Positions 9,240 through 16,149 of a stretch of 64,000 nt of DNA are shown piece after piece. Numbering within the stretch: position 1 is the stretch's first letter; every line of letters starts with the position of its first letter. The translations under genes and the position numbers were made by a program. The notes under the pieces are model-generated. The model searched no databases. It saw only the letters and a list, made by a program, of their open reading frames with translations, and had not been told where the DNA came from. Origin of the DNA: Chitinolyticbacter albus (GTDB taxonomy: Bacteria > Pseudomonadota > Gammaproteobacteria > Burkholderiales > Chitinibacteraceae); contig NZ_JANBVF010000004.1 of NCBI RefSeq assembly GCF_024437655.1, positions 1 to 64,000 of the forward strand, written 5' to 3'.

Positions 9240-9361
9240 AGGCCAGGCCCAGTCCTGCTGTGATTCGTGAGTGCCTGCGCGCCGGATGATCCGGTGCGGG
9301 CTTATGGTCGCGATGATACGCGCAAGACGCATGGCGACTGCATGTCACCCGTCCTGCAATG

Positions 9362-9389
9362 AAAAAAGCCCTATCGCAGGATAGGGCTT
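9362..9389 (-). terminator. Rho-independent terminator after rpmA
   Basis: On the minus strand a 9-bp stem (AGCCCTATC/GATAGGGCT) with a 4-base loop is followed directly by a run of six T. It stands 25 bases past the rpmA stop at 9414 and should end or attenuate rplU-rpmA transcription before obg. Confidence 0.85.
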
Positions 9390-9413
9390 CGCGAACCGGA
9401 AGAGAGGCTTGAG

Positions 9414-9686
9414 TTAAGCTTCTTCGCCGGTGTACGGCAGTACGATCACGGTACGACGCTTGGCAGCGCCCTTGATCGCGTACTTGACGTAGCCGTCGAC
9501 GAGGGCAAACAGGGTGTGATCCTTGCCGATGCCAACGTTATCGCCCGGGTGGAATTCGGTACCGCGCTGACGCACGATGATCGAACCTGCCGGAATCAGC
9601 TCGCCGCCGTAAACCTTGATGCCAAGACGCTTGGCTTGTGAGTCGCGGCCGTTACGGGAACTACCGCCAGCTTTTTTGTGTGCCAT
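9414..9686 (-). CDS. rpmA: 50S ribosomal protein L27
   Basis: A 90-residue L27, a basic protein whose N-terminal tail reaches the peptidyl transferase centre. The sequence begins [16 protein letters not shown], so the mature N-terminus is encoded directly and there is no cleaved N-terminal extension of the Firmicutes kind. [16 protein letters not shown] and the [10 protein letters not shown] end are diagnostic. It follows rplU by 20 bases and shares its promoter at 10088-10116. Length and order are standard. Confidence 0.98.
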   Translation of the reverse strand: MAHKKAGGSSRNGRDSQAKRLGIKVYGGELIPAGSIIVRQRGTEFHPGDNVGIGKDHTLFALVDGYVKYAIKGAAKRRTVIVLPYTGEEA

Positions 9687-9706
9687 GGTTGTAAGCTCCT
9701 CGCTGA

Positions 9707-10018
9707 TTACGCGTCGATCGAATCGATGCGAATTTCGGTGTAGTTCTGACGATGGCCTTGGTGACGCTGGTAGTGCTTACGACGACGCATCTTGAAGATG
9801 CGAACCTTGTCGTGACGACCCTGCGAAATCACCGTTGCCTTGATGGCCGCGCCGGCCACCAGCGGTGCACCGATCTTGACTGCGTCACCGTCTGCCACCA
9901 TCAATACTTCATTCAGTACGATCTGGCTGTCGATGTCTGCAGCAATCTGTTCTACTTTAAGTTTTTCGCCGACGGCAACTTTGTACTGCTTGCCACCGGT
10001 TTTTACGACTGCATACAT
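9707..10018 (-). CDS. rplU: 50S ribosomal protein L21
   Basis: A 103-residue L21 that binds 23S rRNA domain [15 protein letters not shown] opens it and the basic [21 protein letters not shown] end is characteristic. The ATG at 10018 with GGAG seven bases upstream replaces a longer in-frame reading that would run into the promoter. First gene of rplU-rpmA, with a leader of about 60 bases. Confidence 0.98.
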   Translation of the reverse strand: MYAVVKTGGKQYKVAVGEKLKVEQIAADIDSQIVLNEVLMVADGDAVKIGAPLVAGAAIKATVISQGRHDKVRIFKMRRRKHYQRHQGHRQNYTEIRIDSIDA

Positions 10019-10039
10019 AACGAGCTCCAAAATTTGGAC

Positions 10040-10058
10040 TGTGCGCCCCATGCGCACA
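10040..10058 (-). promoter_or_regulatory. hairpin in the rplU leader
   Basis: A 7-bp stem (TGTGCGC with GCGCACA) and 5-base loop lies in the transcribed leader, 21 bases before the rplU start. A second, weaker stem (10061-10065 with 10076-10080) precedes it. The pair could be an autogenous control site for L21, as known for other ribosomal leaders. No consensus is recognised. Confidence 0.4.
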
Positions 10059-10087
10059 TATCCCGCCCTTGAGAACGGGAACCCGCG

Positions 10088-10116
10088 ACTATACGCGCAA
10101 GATGCTGCTGGGTCAA
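10088..10116 (-). promoter_or_regulatory. sigma-70 promoter of rplU-rpmA
   Basis: On the minus strand TTGACC (10116-10111) and TATAGT (10093-10088) are separated by exactly 17 bases, close to the sigma-70 consensus. Transcription would start near 10081, about 60 bases before the rplU ATG. Confidence 0.8.
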
Positions 10117-10233
10117 ACACTTAGCGCAACCCGTGCCGCAGAACCGCCCTGCCGTCACTGCGGCCTGCCTGCGAGAGTCCGCCGACTCGTGCTACCATCG
10201 CCCGTTTGTTTCCAGGCATAAGCGGGGTCGAGC

Positions 10234-11202
10234 GTGACGATGGATTTCGTCAAATCGGTCGTCGGAGCGGAGATGGTGGCAGTAGATGCACTGATCCGCG
10301 ACCGTTTGTATTCCGATGTGGTACTGGTGCGCCAGGTTGCCGAGTATATCGTCAGCTCCGGCGGCAAGCGCCTGCGCCCGGTCATCACCCTGCTCTCGGC
10401 CCGCGCACAGGGCTACGAGGGCGAACACCACCGCGAACTCGCCGCCGTGGTCGAATTCATCCACACCGCCACACTGCTGCACGACGACGTGGTCGACGAA
10501 TCCAGCCTGCGCCGGGGTCGCGATACCGCCAACGCGCTGTTCGGCAATGCCGCGAGCGTCCTCGTCGGCGATTTCCTCTACAGCCGCGCCTTCCAGATGA
10601 TGGTGAACTGCGGCTCGATGCGGGTGATGGAAGTGCTGGCCGACGCGACCAACATCATCGCGGAAGGCGAGGTGATGCAGCTGATGAATATCGGCAACGT
10701 CGACATCGACGAGGCCGGCTACCTGCATGTGATCCGCTACAAGACAGCCAAGCTGTTCGAGGCCGCCGCGCGCCTGGGTTCCATCCTCACCGGCGCCGGC
10801 ACCGAGCGCGAAACCGCCATGGCCGCCTATGGCATGCACCTGGGCACCGCCTTCCAGATCGTCGACGACGTGCTCGACTACACCGGCAAGCAGGACGAGA
10901 TCGGCAAGAGCCTGGGCGACGACTTGGCCGAAGGCAAGCCGACGCTGCCACTGATCTACACCATGCGACACGGCAGCGCCGACGATGCCGCCATCGTGCG
11001 CAATGCGCTGCAACACGCCCAGCGTGAGCACTTCGGTGCCGTGCTGGGGGCAGTGGAGCGCTGCGGCGCCCTCGACTACGCCATGGCCGTGGCCCGTCGC
11101 GAGGCCGACGCCGCGCGCGCCGAATTGGCCGGTCTGCCGGACAACCCGGCCACGCAGGCACTGGTCGCTCTTGCCGATCTGGCGGTGAATCGCAGCAGTT
11201 GA
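10234..11202 (+). CDS. ispB: octaprenyl diphosphate synthase (trans-polyprenyl synthase)
   Basis: A 322-residue trans-polyprenyl synthase that elongates farnesyl diphosphate with isopentenyl units to build the ubiquinone side chain. It shows GGKRLRP, the first Asp-rich motif LLHDDVVDES, the second motif IVDDVLDYT, and the GDDLAEGKPTLPLIY segment. Either GTG at 10234 or ATG at 10240 could be the start, and this does not affect the domain. The divergent pairing with rplU-rpmA-obg is typical of beta- and gammaproteobacteria. Chain length (C40) is inferred from the family. Confidence 0.95.
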   Translation: MTMDFVKSVVGAEMVAVDALIRDRLYSDVVLVRQVAEYIVSSGGKRLRPVITLLSARAQGYEGEHHRELAAVVEFIHTATLLHDDVVDESSLRRGRDTANALFGNAASVLVGDFLYSRAFQMMVNCGSMRVMEVLADATNIIAEGEVMQLMNIGNVDIDEAGYLHVIRYKTAKLFEAAARLGSILTGAGTERETAMAAYGMHLGTAFQIVDDVLDYTGKQDEIGKSLGDDLAEGKPTLPLIYTMRHGSADDAAIVRNALQHAQREHFGAVLGAVERCGALDYAMAVARREADAARAELAGLPDNPATQALVALADLAVNRSS

Positions 11203-11227
11203 CAGCTTGCAAAGAGGCGGGAATAAT
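11199..11227 (+). promoter_or_regulatory. promoter of tRNA-Pro
   Basis: A perfect TTGACA (11199-11204) is followed after 17 bases by AATAAT (11222-11227). The tRNA begins 17 bases downstream. The -35 element overlaps the ispB stop codon. Confidence 0.7.
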
Positions 11228-11243
11228 CGCGCTTCTTTGCAAG
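11206..11243. repeat. 10-bp inverted repeat across the tRNA promoter
   Basis: CTTGCAAAGA (11206-11215) and its exact complement TCTTTGCAAG (11234-11243) flank an 18-base spacer containing the -10 element. It may be an ispB transcript end or a binding site. No T-run follows. Confidence 0.6.
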
Positions 11244-11244
11244 T

Positions 11245-11321
11245 CGGGGTGTAGCTTAGCCTGGTAGAGCGCTACGTTCGGGACGTAGAGGCCGGAGGTT
11301 CGAATCCTCTCACCCCGACCA
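11245..11321 (+). tRNA. tRNA-Pro (anticodon CGG)
   Basis: A 77-base cloverleaf including encoded CCA. The acceptor stem is CGGGGTG/CACCCCG, the D-loop carries GG in AGCCTGGTAGA, and the anticodon arm CTACG-TTCGGGA-CGTAG gives anticodon CGG, reading proline codon CCG. The T-arm is GGAGG-TTCGAAT-CCTCT. It is alone, between ispB and a terminator. Confidence 0.98.
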
Positions 11322-11331
11322 AGATTCGAAG

Positions 11332-11361
11332 AAAAAAGCCGCACTGCTGTGCGGCTTTTTT
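11332..11361 (+). terminator. Rho-independent terminator of tRNA-Pro
   Basis: A 7-bp stem (GCCGCAC/GTGCGGC) with a 4-base loop is preceded by six A and followed by six T, 10 bases after the tRNA. The symmetry makes it usable in both directions. Confidence 0.9.
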
Positions 11362-11413
11362 CTTGTCTATCTATCCTGCATGGGCCGTTCAATCACCACA
11401 AGGAAACGCGCCC

Positions 11414-12766
11414 GTGCCGCATTACCCCATTCCGCCGCTCTCCCCCGAGGCCCTCGCCGCCTGCCAGGCGCGCATCGCCCAGATGCAGGACAAGACCGCT
11501 ACGCTGCAGCGCATCGATCCGGTGCTGCTTGATCTGTCGCTGCGCGAGCCCGTTGTTGGTATTCCGCTTGGTCATACCGTCACCAACAAGTACGAATTGC
11601 TGGATCTCGCCCGCCAGGTCGGCTTCACTGACATCCTGCTCGGCACGTTCGACGTGAGCCTGCCCAAGGTGCCACAGGTGGACGACGTGTTCGTGCAGCA
11701 GCTCAACGCAGCTGGCGCCGATCTCACTGGCTGTTTTGCCTTCGCCACCATCGGCAGCTTTGACGCGCAAGGCAACTTCCAGCCCGACATCAGCATGCAG
11801 AAGCTGGTGGACTACCGCATTCCCAACACCATCGTCGACATCGACGTTGCCAACGACGCCGTGCCGCCCACGCCGCAGGCGCGCCAGGCCTTCATCGATG
11901 CGCTGGTCGCCAGCATCCAGTGGATGGCGCAGAACATGCGCGGCGACCATGGCGGCGCACCGCGCATCTATATCAACTATCAGGACATGCCGGACGCGTT
12001 CTACCAGGACTGGCAATGGGTCGCGACCATCGCCGCCGTGCTGGCGCAGCAGCCGGTGGCCGCCGCTGCTTTCGAGGACGGGCGCGGCACCAGCTTCCCG
12101 TTCCAGATCGGCACCATGGCCGCCGTGGTGCGCGCCAACCTGCGGCCAGATCAGCGCCTCCTGGTACACATGCATGTGGGCTGTGGTATGGAAAACGCCA
12201 ACCTGATTGAGGCACTGCTTAACGGTGCCGATGGCGTGTGGGCTGGCTTTGCCCGCGAGGCCGCCACCATTGGCCATGCGCCCAGTTCCGAGTTGTTCGC
12301 CAACCTCGCGCGCATCGGCAATCCCAACATCGCCCGCCGCTACCGGCTCGACCGCTTGGTGCCCATCGTCCAGGCAATGACCCGGATCAACACCTTGCAG
12401 GCCGAGCCGGATGATTTCCCGGTGATCGGCAGCAACGCCTATCGCACCATGCTCAGCGTGTTCGAGCAGACCGGCGCCAACTGGATGGACCTGCCCGCTG
12501 CCGCCATCGGCGCCACGCCCGGCTGGCGTGTCACGCCGGTCGCCAGCGACATCCCGGTGATCCGCGGCCGGCTGATCGAATGTGGTGTGACCGAGCCGGT
12601 AAGCGACGCCACCCTCGTGCAGATGCGCACGCTGATGCGCGAGGACATGATCGCCGGGCTGCGCATCTGCTACGACGATCCGCCGCAACTGATCTCGCTG
12701 TATCAGCGGGCGCTGGCCGCTACGCCCGGCTGCGACACGGTCGAAGTGACTGTGCAGGCATCGTAA
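11414..12766 (+). CDS. divergent HMGL-like (pyruvate carboxyltransferase family) TIM-barrel protein
   Basis: A 450-residue protein, likely a TIM barrel of the HMG-CoA lyase/isopropylmalate synthase superfamily. LLDLSLREPVVGIPLGHT sits where family members have the metal-binding LRDG motif, and LLVHMHVGCGMENANLIEALL sits where they have HxHND. NGADGVWAGF fits the strand-8 segment that usually warns of substrate class. Both catalytic motifs are altered (E for D after R; H-M-H-V-G for HCHND), so activity is uncertain. I choose GTG at 11414, preceded by AAGGAAA, and exclude 17 upstream codons that overlap the tRNA terminator. It stands alone, and its pathway cannot be told from neighbours. Confidence 0.6.
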   Translation: MPHYPIPPLSPEALAACQARIAQMQDKTATLQRIDPVLLDLSLREPVVGIPLGHTVTNKYELLDLARQVGFTDILLGTFDVSLPKVPQVDDVFVQQLNAAGADLTGCFAFATIGSFDAQGNFQPDISMQKLVDYRIPNTIVDIDVANDAVPPTPQARQAFIDALVASIQWMAQNMRGDHGGAPRIYINYQDMPDAFYQDWQWVATIAAVLAQQPVAAAAFEDGRGTSFPFQIGTMAAVVRANLRPDQRLLVHMHVGCGMENANLIEALLNGADGVWAGFAREAATIGHAPSSELFANLARIGNPNIARRYRLDRLVPIVQAMTRINTLQAEPDDFPVIGSNAYRTMLSVFEQTGANWMDLPAAAIGATPGWRVTPVASDIPVIRGRLIECGVTEPVSDATLVQMRTLMREDMIAGLRICYDDPPQLISLYQRALAATPGCDTVEVTVQAS

Positions 12767-12784
12767 CAACCCAACCTTGCCCAA

Positions 12785-12830
12785 CCCCGTCATGCTGGCT
12801 GCCGTGATCAGTTCGGCCAGCATGACGGGG
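12785..12830. repeat. 15-bp perfect inverted repeat, possible terminator
   Basis: CCCCGTCATGCTGGC (12785-12799) and its exact complement (12816-12830) enclose a 16-base loop, 18 bases after the stop of the HMGL-like gene. There is no T-run, so a Rho-independent terminator is doubtful. A REP-like or mRNA-stabilising hairpin is possible. Confidence 0.65.
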
Positions 12831-13007
12831 CGGCCTGTCGGTTTGCAGGCGCGGCCCGGCACTGGCCGCTCCCGGCACGCCCGTCGTGATGACGCCGTCG
12901 CTGTGGGGATTTCATCTTTTTGCAACATGGCGTCCACACAATCTGTGTCCACCTGAGCCACCAGGGCCCAGACCCGATACCACCAGAATCGTCTTTAGGG
13001 GACACCG

Positions 13008-13346
13008 ATGACCACCACCATTTCGCGCCTGGGCCTGATCGCTGCCCTTGTTGGCTCGCTGCTCGCAATTGGCTGCGCCAGTGCGCCGGAACAGAAGCCG
13101 GCCGCACCGGCCGTCACCGAAAAGCCGGCCGAACTGAAGGACGAAGCGCTGGCCGCCGCCGTGCAGGCCGCGCTCAATGCCGATGCCGAACTCGCGCCCT
13201 TCGGCCTCAAGGTCAGCGGCAAGGGCAAGGACGTGACCATCGAAGGCGCGACCGACACCGGTGAGCAAATGGCCAAGGCCGGGCTGATCGCCGAAAAGGT
13301 GAAGGGCGTGCAATACGTGTTCAACAACATCATGCCGAAGAACTGA
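13008..13346 (+). CDS. BON-domain lipoprotein
   Basis: A 112-residue envelope lipoprotein. The signal peptide (1-22) ends in the lipobox LAIG-C, the Cys being about residue 23. A Pro/Ala-rich linker leads to one BON domain (about 45-110): AVQAALNADAELAPFGLKVSGKGKDVTI, then an alternating AGLIAEKVKGVQYVFNNI helix-strand end. BON domains bind phospholipid in OsmY/DolP-type proteins, so a role in outer-membrane maintenance is likely. Its ATG at 13008 follows an AGGGG sequence. It has its own terminator. Confidence 0.85.
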   Translation: MTTTISRLGLIAALVGSLLAIGCASAPEQKPAAPAVTEKPAELKDEALAAAVQAALNADAELAPFGLKVSGKGKDVTIEGATDTGEQMAKAGLIAEKVKGVQYVFNNIMPKN

Positions 13347-13372
13347 TCCCACCCGCGGCAGTTCGCAACAAT

Positions 13373-13400
13373 GAAAACGGCGCCTCGCGGCGCCGTTTTC
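13373..13400 (+). terminator. Rho-independent terminator after the BON lipoprotein
   Basis: A perfect 12-bp stem (GAAAACGGCGCC/GGCGCCGTTTTC) with a 4-base TCGC loop. The T-run lies in the stem end. It may act in both directions. Confidence 0.85.
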
Positions 13401-13424
13401 ATGCAATTCCCATCAGAACCACCG

Positions 13425-13537
13425 GCGTCACTCACAAAACCCCGCGTAGCGGTGCTGGCAAGGCGCGCGAAACGCAGACAGTACAAACTGTACGGCCAGT
13501 GAGTGCAACGATGCCAGCAGGGTTTTGTGAGTGACGC
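13425..13537. repeat. dispersed repeat with 18-bp terminal inverted repeats, copy 1
   Basis: A 113-bp element bounded by perfect 18-bp inverted repeats (13425-13442 and 13520-13537; the inner end reads ACAAAACCC). Read on the minus strand it contains CGTTGCACTCACT, GCCGTAC, CTGTCTGCGTTTCGCGC and TTGCCAG in order. The same blocks in the same order occur at 50707-50816. It ends one base before the ndh stop codon region. No open frame is apparent, so it is a MITE-like or structured non-coding repeat. Confidence 0.85.
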
Positions 13538-13538
13538 A

Positions 13539-14846
13539 TCAATGCAGCTTGATCGCCGGCCGTGCAACCCGGCGCAGCTTGTCGCCCATCCATAACAGGA
13601 TGGTGAGCGGCCAGCCGTGCACCGCCGCCTGATGGATACGATAGAGCGAGGCGTAGATCAGTTTGGCGCCGCGTCCTTCCACGTAGTAGTTGCGCTTGGG
13701 GCCGACGATGGCAGCGAGGCTGCCGACGGCAGTGTGCTTGCCGAGCGACACCATGATCCCCTGCGGCTTGAATACGAAAGGCACCACTTCCCGGCCCGCC
13801 AGCTTGTCAGCGAGCGCACCGGCCAGCCATTCGGCCTCCTGGTGCGCCACCTGCGCGGTGGCGGCCAGCGGCCTGCCCCCCTCGCCATCCGGTGCCTCGC
13901 TACAGTCGCCGATGGCAAAGATGGCCGGATCGGTCAGCGTCTGCAGCGTGGTCGTCACCTTGATCTGGTTGCCGCGATTCACCTCCAGCCCCAACTCGGC
14001 CAGCCAGGGCGAGGCCTTCACCCCGGCCGCCCATACCGCGATGTCGATCGCCAGTTGCGTGCCGTCGGCCAGCATCACCACGCCGGGCTCGACTGCCTCG
14101 ACGCGCCGGTGCGTGAAAACCTGGATGCCGCGCTTTTCCAGCTCGGCCGTGGCGTAGTCCGCCAAGGTTGACGGCGCAGCGGCGAGGATGCGCTCGCCGG
14201 CTTCGATCAGCGTGATTTCCAGCCGATCTGGCGTGAAATTGGCACCGTAGTGATGCATCTCGCAGATAGTGTGGTGGATCTCGGCCGACAGCTCCACGCC
14301 GGTAGGGCCGGCGCCGATGATGGCGATGCGCAAGGGCACAGTCGACGCATGCGCACTGGCGGCAAAGGTCAGCGCCAGGATGCGCTTTCTGAGCTTTTCC
14401 GCATCCTGCGGGTTGTTGAGGAACATGCAGTGCTCGGCAACACCGGGCGTGCCGAAGTCATTGGCAACGGCGCCAACGGCGATCACCAGCGTGTCGTAGG
14501 CCAATTCACGCGCGGCCGACATCACCGTGCCTTCGTCATCGCGCACTTCGGCGAGATGGACGCTTCTGGCCGCGCGATCGAGCCCCGTCATAAAGCCATA
14601 TTCGAAGCGATAGCCGTTGCGCCACGCGTGGGCGAAGTAGTTCACCTCGTCCTCGCCGCTGTTGAGCGCGCCGGTCGCCACCTCGTGCAAGAGCGGCTTC
14701 CAGATATGGGTGGGCGAGGCGTCGACCAGGATGACCTCAGCCTGCCGGCCCCGGCCAACGGTACGGCCCAGGCGGGTGGCGAGCTCGATCCCGCCGGCGC
14801 CCCCGCCGACGATGACGATGCGATGCGGTATGACTGCTGCGTTCAT
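13539..14846 (-). CDS. ndh: type II NADH dehydrogenase (NDH-2)
   Basis: A 435-residue FAD flavoprotein that oxidises NADH and reduces quinone at the inner membrane without pumping protons. The FAD motif VIVGGGAGGIELATRLG (residues 10-26) and NADH motif IAIIGAGPTGVELSAEIH (about 170) are intact. IFAIGDCSEAPD marks the second FAD contact. A C-terminal amphipathic/hydrophobic part (YRIHQAAVHGWPLTILLWMGD) is the usual membrane anchor. The ATG at 14846 is taken because the fold starts a few residues later; 49 Ala/Cys-rich upstream codons are dropped. Monocistronic, with the repeat element at its 3' end. Confidence 0.93.
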   Translation of the reverse strand: MNAAVIPHRIVIVGGGAGGIELATRLGRTVGRGRQAEVILVDASPTHIWKPLLHEVATGALNSGEDEVNYFAHAWRNGYRFEYGFMTGLDRAARSVHLAEVRDDEGTVMSAARELAYDTLVIAVGAVANDFGTPGVAEHCMFLNNPQDAEKLRKRILALTFAASAHASTVPLRIAIIGAGPTGVELSAEIHHTICEMHHYGANFTPDRLEITLIEAGERILAAAPSTLADYATAELEKRGIQVFTHRRVEAVEPGVVMLADGTQLAIDIAVWAAGVKASPWLAELGLEVNRGNQIKVTTTLQTLTDPAIFAIGDCSEAPDGEGGRPLAATAQVAHQEAEWLAGALADKLAGREVVPFVFKPQGIMVSLGKHTAVGSLAAIVGPKRNYYVEGRGAKLIYASLYRIHQAAVHGWPLTILLWMGDKLRRVARPAIKLH

Positions 14847-15057
14847 GCTTATGCTCCAGTGTGTTGTTCGTTCCCGCAGAGCTGGCGGGGTGGCACCTGC
14901 GGCTGCGCTCAGCGCGCAAGCCGGGCCACAATCACACGCAGCATGACGCAGAAAGGCAGCGGTCGTAACGGCAATTGTTACCGCCGGCCCCACTGTTTCG
15001 CCGCCGGGCAGAGCTGATCATCCCAATGCCGGCCAAGGTCATACGCGTGGCGGGCAG

Positions 15058-15999
15058 CTAGTCGAAGCGTGCTTCGCGCTCGCTGGCAAAGGCCACGGCG
15101 AGGCCACCGGTGCCGATATTGACCGCTGCGGTGGTGCTCATCTCGGACAGATTGAGGCTCACGCCATGCGCGGCGCAGACCTCGACCAGCCGGCCCCATC
15201 CCGCCATGTCGCGTACGCGCACCGGGTCGCCGCAGTAACTGACGCAGACAGTGGGCGCGATCAGGCCCCGCTCGACGTGCTCGCACGCGGTATCGAACAG
15301 CTTCTGCACACCGGCCTCGAAGCCGCGAATGCGGCCCACGGGCTCCGTGGTGCCGTGAAAACCCCGGATGATGGGCTTGATATCGAGCGCACTGCCCAAC
15401 AGGTAGGAGGCGAAGCCCACGCTCTTGTCGCCCTTGCGCCGCGCCTGGTTGCGCAGCTGGTTCAGGTTCTCAGGGATCAGGAAGGCCTGGGTGACCTGCT
15501 GCAGCACTTCGATGTGGCGGATGATATCGAGCGTCGAGCGCTCCTCGCGGATCAAGCGCGCCACCTCGGCCACGATCAGCCCCTGTCCGGAGAACAGGCT
15601 GTTGCTGTCGAATACCCGCAATGAAAACGGCCCGGCGACGCCGGCTGCGGCGCGGATGGGCTTGTAACTGTTCAGGATGCCGAGCGAGGCCTGCGTCGCG
15701 TTTTCGTTGATCTTGCTGCGGCTCGCCATCACCGTCACGCAGAACACGTAGTCGAACTCGACCACCAGTTTGTCGAGGAACAGCGCGCGGATCTCGTCGA
15801 CCGACAGCGGCGCGGAGGTGTAGTTGCCGTCGCCCCGGCTCACACGCTCATAGAATGCCAGCGTCGCTTGTGGGTTGCGGTTGTCGATAAAATGTTCGTC
15901 GTCACCATGGATGGTGATGGGCAGGATCACGATGCCCTGCTCGTCGAGCAGGGCACGCGGTAGATCGCAGCAGGAATCGGTGACGATGCCAATGCGCAC
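15058..15999 (-). CDS. DegV family protein
   Basis: A 313-residue protein with the DegV signature start VRIGIVTDSCCDLPRALLDEQGI followed by VLPITIHGDDEHFID. DegV/FakB proteins bind a fatty acid in a two-domain cleft. In Firmicutes they present it to a fatty acid kinase, but no FakA gene is nearby here, so the role is open. The TSAPLS segment (about residue 53) matches the TSQPS loop that contacts the carboxylate. The start is GTG at 15999, with GGAG six bases upstream, instead of an ATG 50 codons earlier. The C-terminal half is longer than in typical 280-residue DegV. Confidence 0.82.
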   Translation of the reverse strand: MRIGIVTDSCCDLPRALLDEQGIVILPITIHGDDEHFIDNRNPQATLAFYERVSRGDGNYTSAPLSVDEIRALFLDKLVVEFDYVFCVTVMASRSKINENATQASLGILNSYKPIRAAAGVAGPFSLRVFDSNSLFSGQGLIVAEVARLIREERSTLDIIRHIEVLQQVTQAFLIPENLNQLRNQARRKGDKSVGFASYLLGSALDIKPIIRGFHGTTEPVGRIRGFEAGVQKLFDTACEHVERGLIAPTVCVSYCGDPVRVRDMAGWGRLVEVCAAHGVSLNLSEMSTTAAVNIGTGGLAVAFASEREARFD

Positions 16000-16149
16000 A
16001 GTATTCTCCGGGGGCTTGTTCTGGAACCGCCGGTCTGCGCCGGACGGACATGGCAGCATCATTAAAATGCGCCGCATTCTGGTGCAATCCGGAGAAACCT
16101 GACACCCCGGTTTGAAACGATTGTTTCGATGCGGTCCGACGAGCGGCAT

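Noticed and set aside
11393-12961. 522-codon minus-strand frame opposite the HMGL-like gene
   Set aside because: The product is rich in His/Gly/Val without motifs and crosses the 15-bp hairpin. The plus-strand frame has ribosome-binding and fold signals.
12808-13107. Small minus-strand frame between the HMGL-like gene and the BON lipoprotein
   Set aside because: It has no ribosome binding site, overlaps the hairpin and the BON gene start, and has Trp/Ser-rich shadow composition.
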